From positions 1 to 5,249 of the forward strand of contig SOKS01000147.1 in the NCBI GenBank assembly GCA_004375725.1: a DNA stretch of 5,249 nt, in the 5' to 3' direction. Position 1 is the first letter of the stretch; the number at the start of each line of letters is the position of its first letter. A program made the position numbers and the translations under genes. The notes beneath the pieces were generated by a model, which worked only from the letters and a program-made list of their open reading frames with translations, was not told where the DNA came from and did no database searches. Shown here piece by piece: positions 1-5,132 of the stretch. Source of the DNA: Dehalococcoidia bacterium. Its GTDB lineage: Bacteria; Chloroflexota; Dehalococcoidia; Dehalococcoidales; RBG-16-60-22.

Positions 1-78
1 AATGCGGATATCATACTCTTTGACCAGTTCCGGGGGCAAACAGCTTGTGGTGTCGGTGACGATACCTATTTTGGACAT
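1..78 (-). CDS. DegV-family (FakB-like) fatty-acid-binding protein, N-terminal fragment
   Basis: Only the first 26 codons are inside the window; the reading frame is open to the left edge. The translated start contains IVTDTTSCLPPELVKEYDI, which matches the N-terminal strand and turn of DegV-family proteins (typical pattern IVTDSTSDLPPEL followed by a Y-x-I strand). Members of this family (FakB in Gram-positives) bind a fatty acid and present it to the kinase FakA, which makes acyl-phosphate. The ATG at 76-78 is fixed by an excellent Shine-Dalgarno, AAAGGAGG at 86-93, seven bases upstream. It lies 21 bases after the fabG stop with no terminator between, so it is probably the next gene of the operon. 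Family assignment rests on a short stretch but the motif is distinctive; whether it truly works as FakB is inferred from family and context. Confidence 0.82.
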   Translation of the reverse strand, partial: MSKIGIVTDTTSCLPPELVKEYDIRI

Positions 79-85
79 GACAAAC

Positions 86-93
86 CCTCCTTT
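86..93 (-). promoter_or_regulatory. Strong ribosome binding site of the DegV-family gene
   Basis: The minus strand reads AAAGGAGG here, a near-perfect anti-16S complement, seven bases before the ATG at 76-78. It is the strongest Shine-Dalgarno in the window, stronger than that of fabG just upstream, which suggests this gene is translated independently and well despite its distal position. Confidence 0.85.
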
Positions 94-99
94 GCAGAT

Positions 100-849
100 T
101 TATATTACCCCACCGTCAATGCAGATGACCTGTGCCGTAATGTAGCTCGCTCGCTCGCTGGCCAGGAAAGCAACGAGTTCGGCGACATCATCTGGAGTGC
201 CGAAGCGCTTTAACGGAATGCGGGACAGAATGATGTCTCTGGTCTCCAGAGGCAATTTATCGGTCATCTCGGTGGTAACGAATCCGGGCGCAATGGCGTT
301 TACCGTTATGTTCCTCGAGCCAAGCTCCCGGGCAACGCTCTTGGTGAAGGCGATAAGCCCTCCCTTGGCGGCAGAGTAATTTGCCTGTCCCGGGTTCCCC
401 ACTATTCCGGCGAGAGACGCGATGTTGATAACCCTGCCCCAGAGCTGTTCCATCATGGAGCGCACGGCAAACTTGGTGCAGAGGTAAGCACCGCGCAGGT
501 TGGTGTTCATTACCTCATCCCAGGTTTCATCCGCCATTCTGGGCAGGAGGTCGTCTTTCACTATCCCCGCGTTATTCACCAGGATAGAGATTTTCCCCCA
601 CCGGTCCACGATTTCACGGACCATCGCCCTGACTTCTCTGGCATCGGCAACGTTGGCCTTCACCAGCATTGCCTCCCCACCACCTCTTTCTATTTCCCCT
701 GCCAGACCGGCGGCGGCCTGGTCGCTGGCCAGGTAGTTAATGGCGACCCTGGAGCCAAGGCTGGCCAGCCTGAGGGCGATGGCTTTGCCAAGTCCCCTTG
801 AGGCGCCGGTAACCAGTGATACTTTCCCTTCCAGTTCTTTCGGTTCCAT
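100..849 (-). CDS. fabG: 3-oxoacyl-[acyl-carrier-protein] reductase FabG
   Basis: NADPH-dependent reduction of 3-oxoacyl-ACP to (3R)-hydroxyacyl-ACP, the first reductive step of the elongation cycle, in the cytoplasm. The 249-residue protein is a classical short-chain dehydrogenase: cofactor motif TGASRGLG at residues 14-21, NNAG at 92-95, catalytic Ser145, and the Tyr158-x3-Lys162 pair in NYSAAKGG. The stretch NITVNAIAPGFVTTEMT (about 180-196) and the end IDGG are typical of FabG. I chose the ATG at 847-849 because it gives the usual family length and starts eight bases after the fabF stop. A TTG at 886-888 in the same frame would add 13 residues and overlap fabF by 31 bases, with no better ribosome site. 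The Shine-Dalgarno before the ATG is weak (AGAGCA), so translation may be coupled to fabF. Its YxxxK spacing separates it from the other SDR in the operon, the FabL-like enoyl reductase. Confidence 0.93.
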   Translation of the reverse strand: MEPKELEGKVSLVTGASRGLGKAIALRLASLGSRVAINYLASDQAAAGLAGEIERGGGEAMLVKANVADAREVRAMVREIVDRWGKISILVNNAGIVKDDLLPRMADETWDEVMNTNLRGAYLCTKFAVRSMMEQLWGRVINIASLAGIVGNPGQANYSAAKGGLIAFTKSVARELGSRNITVNAIAPGFVTTEMTDKLPLETRDIILSRIPLKRFGTPDDVAELVAFLASERASYITAQVICIDGGVI

Positions 850-857
850 TTGCTGCT

Positions 858-2099
858 CTACGGAAAACGCCTGATTATCAGGCTGCAATTTTGGCCGCCC
901 ATGCCGAACGAGTTGGACAGGCAGACATTGACCGGCTGGCGTCTGGCTTTATTGGGCACGTAGTCAAGGTCACATTCCGGGTCAGGCGTTTCGTAATTGA
1001 TTGTCGGAGGGATGATTCCTTCCCTGACCGTCATTACCGCGGCTACTGCCTCAGCCGCGCCCGCGGCGCAGGCGAGATGCCCGATCATCGATTTATTGGA
1101 GCTTATCGGTATTTTATAGGCTCGGTCACCAAAGACCATTTTTATCGATCTGGTCTCGGCGGCGTCATTCAGTCTGGTGCTGGTGCCGTGGGCGTTTATG
1201 TAGTCGATTTCTTCCGGTGCGACGCCAGCGTCCTGTAGTACCATGTGCATGGCAATTGCCTGCGTCTCCGCATCAGGCGCGGTCTCACTGTAGGCGTCAA
1301 AAGACCAGCCGGCGCTGGCCAGTTCGGCCAGAATGGGAGCCTTGCGTTCCCGGGCGTGCTCCAGCGTTTCAAGTACCAGTATGCCGGCACCTTCGCCGAA
1401 AACAAAGCCATCACGGTTGAGGTCGAAGGGGCGGCTGGCTTTGGCGGGGTCTGTTTCTCTGGACAGGGCGCCTATCCGGGCGGTACTGGCGATAGATATC
1501 GGGTTGACATTGGCCTCCGCGCCACCGGCAATAATGACGTCGGCGTGCCCCAAACGCAGATGGTTCAGGGCCGTGCCAAGGGCATCATTGCCGCTGGCAC
1601 AGGCACTGTTCAGGCTGGTATTAGGCCCCTTGGCGCCGATCTCCAGAGCTGCCTGAGCGGTGACCATGCTCGGCGCTGTTTTGGCGATGCTGAGGGGGTC
1701 GATGCGCATCGGGCCCCGTTTCCTGAGCACCTCGCCCTCGTCGGCAATAATCGACATCATGCCGCTGGTGGCGATAATCACGCCGACCTTCTCCGGCTTC
1801 TCTTGTGACATATCCAGCCGGGCTGATTCGATGGCCATCTTCACCGCCGCGATGGCGAACTGGATACAGCGGGAGGTGCGGTCGACGCGCTTGAGGGGCA
1901 TGTATTTTTCCGGGTCAAAGTTCTTGACCTCGGCGGCCACACTGACCGGATAAGCGCTGGCATCGAACAGGGTAATCGGGCCAGAACCTGACCGACCGTT
2001 GACCAGTCCCTGCCAGTATTCCGCAACGGAAAGGCCCAGCGGCGTAATGGCACCCATCCCGGTGACGACGATGCTCGGTAAGGTCAGCGTTCTCCCCAT
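858..2099 (-). CDS. fabF: 3-oxoacyl-[acyl-carrier-protein] synthase II FabF (divergent gating loops)
   Basis: Thiolase-fold condensing enzyme that extends acyl-ACP with malonyl-ACP. With the ATG at 2097-2099 it has 413 residues, the usual FabF length. The Cys-His-His triad is visible: Cys167 in NSACASG, His304 in NAHGTST, and His341 in SMIGHLACAAGAAE, preceded by the conserved Lys336. The RDGFVFGEGAG stretch (229-239) and SNSFGMGGQN near the C-terminus (395-404) are also family hallmarks. The ATG shares its A with the fabL TGA stop (TGATG), with GGGGA about seven bases upstream, so translational coupling is likely. A TTG one codon earlier (2100-2102) is a less likely start. Oddities: the segment that is usually GPR(K/R)ISPFFVP reads GPMRIDPLSIAK (129-140), the usual TAC(A/T)(T/S)G around the cysteine is SACASG, and FGFGGTN is FGMGGQN. 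The triad is intact, so I expect an active elongating synthase, possibly with altered chain-length or partner preference. Confidence 0.93.
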   Translation of the reverse strand: MGRTLTLPSIVVTGMGAITPLGLSVAEYWQGLVNGRSGSGPITLFDASAYPVSVAAEVKNFDPEKYMPLKRVDRTSRCIQFAIAAVKMAIESARLDMSQEKPEKVGVIIATSGMMSIIADEGEVLRKRGPMRIDPLSIAKTAPSMVTAQAALEIGAKGPNTSLNSACASGNDALGTALNHLRLGHADVIIAGGAEANVNPISIASTARIGALSRETDPAKASRPFDLNRDGFVFGEGAGILVLETLEHARERKAPILAELASAGWSFDAYSETAPDAETQAIAMHMVLQDAGVAPEEIDYINAHGTSTRLNDAAETRSIKMVFGDRAYKIPISSNKSMIGHLACAAGAAEAVAAVMTVREGIIPPTINYETPDPECDLDYVPNKARRQPVNVCLSNSFGMGGQNCSLIIRRFP

Positions 2100-2884
2100 C
2101 AATTTTCCCCGGTTTTGGGAGTTATAAGTGTCAGTGATACACCACCGTCTATAACGATAATCTGACCCCGTATCATATTTGACTGGCCGCGGCAGAGAAA
2201 AGCGACCAGCTCAGCGATGTCCTCCGGCTTCACTATCCGGCCAGCTGGCGTGGTCTGCCAGGCTGACTGCGGCAGATTCGGGTCGGCGGTGTACAGTTTA
2301 AGGGTTTCCGTTTCCACAGCACCGGCGGCAATGCCGTTGACGCAGATGCCCCTGGGGGCCAGCTCGATGGCCAGATAACGGGTAAGCGCCTCCAGGGCGG
2401 CCTTTGATACGCCAACCGCCGTGTAGATGGGCAATACCAGGCGCGAGCCGAGGCTGGAAATGCTGACCATTTTCCCGCCGCTTTTCATCAACCTGGCGGC
2501 TCTCTGGGCACATAATAAAAAGGCACGCGCGTTGATATCCATGGTCCAGTCCCAGCCGCGGTCGTTCAGGTCGAGGGCCGACCGTGCTACGCCGGAAGCG
2601 GCATTGTTGACCAGTATATCCAGTCGGCCAAACTGCGACTCTATCTCATCGAACATGCTCCCTATCTGCTCCGGCTCGCCAACATTGGCCTTGATGATGT
2701 GGGCTTTGACGCCTCTATCACGCGCTTCCTGAGCGGTACTCTCGGCGGTGCTTTTCTTGCGGAAGAAATTAATGACGACATCGGCACCTTCCTCGGCCAG
2801 TTTCAGGGTGATGGCCCGCCCGATGCCCCGGGAACCGCCGGTAATCAACGCCACTTTACCTGCGAGCGCTTTCCTGTCGCCCAT
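2099..2884 (-). CDS. fabL: Enoyl-[acyl-carrier-protein] reductase III (FabL type)
   Basis: Predicted NADPH-dependent reductase of trans-2-enoyl-ACP, the last step of the elongation cycle. It is an SDR of 261 residues with cofactor motif TGGSRGIG (15-22) and NNAASGV (93-99). The decisive feature is Tyr154 and Lys161 in YTAVGVSK: six residues separate them, the spacing of enoyl reductases, whereas FabG-type SDRs have three. Several other stretches match Bacillus subtilis FabL as I remember it: the WDWTM-x-IN-x-(K/R)A segment (111-121), VSKAALEALTRYLA (159-172), TPAGR (212-216) and MIRGQ-x-I-x-(I/V)DGG (237-248). The start ATG at 2882-2884 lies eight bases after the acyl carrier protein stop; its Shine-Dalgarno (AAGGGA at 2898-2903) is rather distant, so coupling to the previous gene is plausible. 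Automatic annotation could easily mislabel it as a second FabG or generic SDR. No FabI, FabK or FabV is present in the window. Confidence 0.88.
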   Translation of the reverse strand: MGDRKALAGKVALITGGSRGIGRAITLKLAEEGADVVINFFRKKSTAESTAQEARDRGVKAHIIKANVGEPEQIGSMFDEIESQFGRLDILVNNAASGVARSALDLNDRGWDWTMDINARAFLLCAQRAARLMKSGGKMVSISSLGSRLVLPIYTAVGVSKAALEALTRYLAIELAPRGICVNGIAAGAVETETLKLYTADPNLPQSAWQTTPAGRIVKPEDIAELVAFLCRGQSNMIRGQIIVIDGGVSLTLITPKTGEN

Positions 2885-2892
2885 CGTTACGC

Positions 2893-3135
2893 TTATTTCC
2901 CTTTTTCGCCTATTTTGCGCTCGATATAGGCGATGAAGTCACCCATGTTCTTGATTTCTTGCAGTTCCTCATCCTGTATCTCGATGTCATAGGTATCTTC
3001 CAGTGCCACCAGTATCTGGACGATATCGAGCGAGTCGGCCTCCAGTTCCTCGAAAGTGGCCCCGGGTGAGAAAGCAACCTCCGGCTTGCGGGTGACTCTG
3101 GTCACGATCTTTTTCAGCGTTTCTTCGACTGACAT
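2893..3135 (-). CDS. acpP: Acyl carrier protein
   Basis: Small acidic carrier that holds growing acyl chains on a phosphopantetheine arm. The 80-residue protein has the attachment motif EADSLD with Ser35, followed by the recognition-helix pattern IVQILVALEDTYDIEI (38-53) and a C-terminal helix. That is the normal size and order for an ACP. The ATG at 3133-3135 is chosen because AAGGAG at 3142-3147 lies six bases upstream and because it yields the normal N-terminus. An in-frame upstream start at 3166-3168 would add 11 residues and run back into the plsX end, so I reject it. It sits 25 bases after plsX and eight before fabL. The first helix (TLKKIVTRVTRKPEVAF) is more basic than in many ACPs and the usual LGADSL is LEADSL. 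A specialised carrier cannot be ruled out, but the context points to the main fatty-acid ACP. Confidence 0.93.
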   Translation of the reverse strand: MSVEETLKKIVTRVTRKPEVAFSPGATFEELEADSLDIVQILVALEDTYDIEIQDEELQEIKNMGDFIAYIERKIGEKGK

Positions 3136-3141
3136 ATGAGG

Positions 3142-3147
3142 CTCCTT
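3142..3147 (-). promoter_or_regulatory. Ribosome binding site fixing the acyl carrier protein start
   Basis: AAGGAG on the minus strand, six bases before the ATG at 3133-3135. It decides between this start and the longer in-frame one at 3168, and it is a strong site, consistent with the high ACP demand of fatty-acid synthesis. Confidence 0.8.
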
Positions 3148-3160
3148 TAAATCATTCAGT

Positions 3161-4186
3161 TTAAGCACTGGTAAATGGCTCGAAGCCAGCTTCTTTCAGT
3201 TTTTCGCGCGCCGCGGCCAGCTCTGTCCTCAGTGTGCCAACCAGGTCCTTCTCCACGGCGAGCTTGGCCTGCTCGATGGTCTTGGCGATTTCCTGGTGAC
3301 GGCTGCGCCCGTGAGAAACGCAGGCGACACCATTGACCGCCCAGAGCGGCCCGCCACCACTGACGGCGGCGGCATTAGTTGCCCGCAGCAGGCCTTCAGT
3401 GATTGCTTTAATCTCGTTTTCCGCCAGTTTACCTCTGATGTTTTCCTCAAGCCAGCCGGCGATGGTCTTGCCCAGTGACTCGCAGAACTTTACCACGATA
3501 TTCCCCACGAAGCCGTCGCAGATGATGACATTGGCCTTTCCTGAGGGTATGTCGTAGCCTTCAACATTGCCAATGAAGTTCAGCCCGCACTTCTGGAAGA
3601 GAGGGTAGCTTTCCTTTACCACTTCATTGCCTTTGCCCTCCTCCGCGCCAATGCTGAGCAGCGCCACCGTCGGGTTCGGGATATTCATCATTTTCCGGGC
3701 ATAAACTGTGCCCACGATGGCAAAGTCGAGCAACTGGTATGGCTGGCAGTCCACGTTGGTGCCCAGGTCCATCATGAGGGTGTTGGGCGCAAAGCCGAGG
3801 AATGGGCCACCTGCCACCGGACGGGACATTTCCTCGATGGTGCCCAGAATGTACAGAGCGGCGGCGACCACACCGCCGGTAGGCCCGGCGCTGACCACGG
3901 CATCGGCCCTGCCTTCCCGCACCAGCTTGGTCGCCACGGCAATCGAGGCATCTCGCTTCTGACGCAATGCGTAGGCGGGAGGTTCGCCTTCGACCAGGTA
4001 CTCGCCGGCATGAACGACTTCGATCTCGGCCCCTGACACATCGTGTTTGGCCAGCTCCTGATTCATCCGGTCCGAGGGACCGACCAGGTCAATCTGTACG
4101 CCGTATTCCTTGGCGGCGATAACGGCGCCTTTCACGATCTCTTCGGGGGCATAATCGCCTCCCATGCCGTCGACTGCGATTCTCAT
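3161..4186 (-). CDS. plsX: Phosphate acyltransferase PlsX
   Basis: Converts acyl-ACP plus phosphate to acyl-phosphate, the donor for PlsY in glycerolipid synthesis; a peripheral membrane enzyme. The 341-residue length is typical. Motifs in order: IAVDGMGGDYAP (3-14), VVSAGPTGG (97-105), MDLGTNVDCQP (139-149), SIGAEEGKGNE (178-188), FIGNVEGYD (204-212), CDGFVGN (223-229) and VNGVACVSHG (284-293), all recognisable PlsX signatures. The usual SAGNTGA appears here as SAGPTGG, a mild divergence. The C-terminal 40 or so residues form a charged, helix-prone tail. The ATG overlaps the stop of the HadB-like gene as ATGA (4183-4186), with GGGAG at 4191-4195 close upstream, so the two are probably translationally coupled. 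Placement beside acpP is a common arrangement of plsX in bacteria; here fatty-acid elongation genes surround it on both sides. Confidence 0.95.
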   Translation of the reverse strand: MRIAVDGMGGDYAPEEIVKGAVIAAKEYGVQIDLVGPSDRMNQELAKHDVSGAEIEVVHAGEYLVEGEPPAYALRQKRDASIAVATKLVREGRADAVVSAGPTGGVVAAALYILGTIEEMSRPVAGGPFLGFAPNTLMMDLGTNVDCQPYQLLDFAIVGTVYARKMMNIPNPTVALLSIGAEEGKGNEVVKESYPLFQKCGLNFIGNVEGYDIPSGKANVIICDGFVGNIVVKFCESLGKTIAGWLEENIRGKLAENEIKAITEGLLRATNAAAVSGGGPLWAVNGVACVSHGRSRHQEIAKTIEQAKLAVEKDLVGTLRTELAAAREKLKEAGFEPFTSA

Positions 4187-4605
4187 TTGTCTCCCACCTT
4201 TACTTTGGCATCACCGGTAATAATCGGTTCATTATTCTGATTGCGGCATAGAATATCGCAGTCAATCATCTGAAAACCATCACCTTTTTCCATCCGGCGT
4301 ATAGTACCGCTAACGGTAATGACATCGCCGGGGCGAGCTGGTGCGCGGAACCGCACATTGAGCTTACCACCGGAGAGCCAGTCGCGCCCGAAGGCATTGG
4401 TCATCATCTGGGATACGCAGGCAAGAATGAGCATACCATGGGCCACTGTCCCACCCAGGGGGGTCTTGCGGGCGTAGTCGGCGTCAATGTGAATAGGGTT
4501 GAAATCGCCACTTGCCTTTGCGTACAGGTTGATATTATCCTGGCTGATATTCTTTTTTAACGTCGGCAGGCTCGCACCCTCTTTAAATTCAACTGGCGTT
4601 GACAT
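4183..4605 (-). CDS. MaoC-like (R)-specific hydratase/dehydratase, catalytic HadB-like subunit
   Basis: A 140-residue single hot-dog-fold protein. It carries the hydratase 2 signature YAKASGDFNPIHID (28-41), with the expected catalytic Asp34 and His39, and TVAHGML (53-59) at the substrate channel, followed by LNVRFRAPARPGD (82-94). These features are shared by PhaJ, MaoC domains and mycobacterial HadB (about 142 residues). In a fatty-acid operon lacking FabZ, the likely job is dehydration of (3R)-hydroxyacyl-ACP to trans-2-enoyl-ACP, probably as a heterodimer with the preceding gene product. The start ATG at 4603-4605 is supported by GAGGAA at 4611-4616, five bases upstream. The stop overlaps plsX. 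An alternative role as an (R)-enoyl-CoA hydratase (PhaJ-like) cannot be excluded from sequence alone, but the neighbours favour the ACP-linked role. Confidence 0.85.
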   Translation of the reverse strand: MSTPVEFKEGASLPTLKKNISQDNINLYAKASGDFNPIHIDADYARKTPLGGTVAHGMLILACVSQMMTNAFGRDWLSGGKLNVRFRAPARPGDVITVSGTIRRMEKGDGFQMIDCDILCRNQNNEPIITGDAKVKVGDK

Positions 4606-4628
4606 CGCACTTCCTCATATCGTTACCG

Positions 4629-5039
4629 TCACGGCACTGGCAGGATGAAGCCTGTTTTGCCGGCCAGAACCGGTCTGTTCTTCTGGTTAACAACACTGAT
4701 AGCAACGGTCATCAAATGCAGCTTGCCCCGTTCCTGTATTCGACTCACCGTGGCATGGCCGGTTAAGACATCCTGCGTGCTGACAGTATCAGTGAACTCA
4801 AACTCCTGCGAAACGTGTATGGTCCCGGGCGGCATTGAGATGGCGTTGATTAATGCCTTCAAGGCAAGGGCAGCCACCGCCATTGGTGGCACGAGTCCCG
4901 TGTCCTGATATAGGACGTTATCTTCCTCAATTGCCTTCAGGTAATCGGCTACGATTGTGGAGTCTACCTGGAAGGTTGCGGGAGGGAACTCCTGACCGGT
5001 TTTCAAACCTTGATATGACATCTTGCTGTGTTCTGCCAT
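4629..5039 (-). CDS. MaoC-like dehydratase, non-catalytic HadA-like subunit
   Basis: A 136-residue protein with the outline of a single hot-dog domain of the N-terminal MaoC/FAS1-dehydratase type. Tyr-containing DYLKAIEEDNVLYQD (32-46) stands where the hydratase motif would be, and GLVPPM (48-53) where catalytic members have AHGM. The Asp and His needed for hydration are not in their usual spacing, so it looks like a partner subunit, as mycobacterial HadA is for HadB. It lies 23 bases upstream of the catalytic subunit and is the first gene of the operon. The ATG at 5037-5039 is not followed or preceded by a close Shine-Dalgarno: AGGAG lies 26 bases upstream, separated by a possible hairpin. 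A second ATG at 5019-5021 (giving MSYQGLK) is an alternative start, also without a good site. Fold assignment is fairly secure; the HadA role is inferred from pairing and from the missing residues. Confidence 0.75.
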   Translation of the reverse strand: MAEHSKMSYQGLKTGQEFPPATFQVDSTIVADYLKAIEEDNVLYQDTGLVPPMAVAALALKALINAISMPPGTIHVSQEFEFTDTVSTQDVLTGHATVSRIQERGKLHLMTVAISVVNQKNRPVLAGKTGFILPVP

Positions 5040-5070
5040 GGCGCCTGGTGCAAAAGATTGGCGCTCTCCT
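5040..5070 (-). promoter_or_regulatory. Leader with displaced Shine-Dalgarno and small hairpin
   Basis: On the minus strand AGGAG (5066-5070) is a good Shine-Dalgarno but lies 26 bases from the first ATG. Between them GCGCC (5060-5064) and GGCGC (5041-5045) can pair into a five-base GC stem with a 14-base loop. If the stem forms, AGGAG is brought to within two unpaired bases plus the helix width of the start codon. The complementarity is seen directly; its role in translation is inference. Confidence 0.4.
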
Positions 5071-5072
5071 GC

Positions 5073-5093
5073 ATACCTTGAGTATCGAGGTAT
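5073..5093. promoter_or_regulatory. Imperfect palindrome, candidate operator
   Basis: A 21-base dyad centred on 5083 with arms ATACCT and AGGTAT, plus an inner GA/TC pair; eight of ten symmetric positions are complementary. It lies just downstream of the predicted transcription start, where a bound dimeric repressor would block initiation or early elongation. No regulator gene is in the window, and the pattern does not resemble the FapR box as I know it (TTAGTAC-type half sites). As RNA it could form only a weak stem, so a DNA-binding site is the more likely reading. Confidence 0.5.
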
Positions 5094-5103
5094 TTAATTA
5101 CTG

Positions 5104-5132
5104 ATATTAATCACAATGAACTTGTTTGTCAA
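5104..5132 (-). promoter_or_regulatory. Near-consensus housekeeping promoter of the operon
   Basis: On the minus strand TTGACA (5127-5132, perfect -35) is followed by exactly 17 bases and then TAATAT (5104-5109, four of six to TATAAT). Transcription would start at about 5096-5098, giving a leader of roughly 58 bases to the first ATG. It points at the HadA-like gene and is the only convincing promoter for the operon in the window. The -35 and spacing are ideal; the start point is predicted, not seen. Confidence 0.78.

Noticed and set aside
79..99. Possible terminator between fabG and the DegV-family gene
   Set aside because: The 21-base gap has no inverted repeat or T-run and is mostly ribosome binding site, so read-through is expected.
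850..888. Longer FabG with a TTG start at 886-888
   Set aside because: It adds 13 residues before the normal FabG N-terminus, overlaps fabF by 31 bases, uses a rare start codon and has no Shine-Dalgarno; the ATG at 847-849 gives the family length.
1245..1808. Plus-strand open frame of 187 codons opposite fabF, and shorter ones such as 816-1238 and 1660-1953
   Set aside because: They lie wholly or mostly antisense to conserved genes, their translations match no family I recognise and are of unnatural composition, and I saw no ribosome sites for them; they are shadows of GC-rich coding DNA.
3136..3168. Longer acyl carrier protein start at 3166-3168
   Set aside because: The added residues overlap the plsX end and are translated from the Shine-Dalgarno region itself; AAGGAG is placed correctly for the ATG at 3133-3135.
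5100..5117. Crp- or Rex-like site over the -10 (TTGTGA, six bases, TCAGTA on the minus strand)
   Set aside because: Only the left half matches; the right half keeps just TCA of the expected TCACA/TCACAA, and the stretch overlaps the AT-rich -10, where chance matches are likely.
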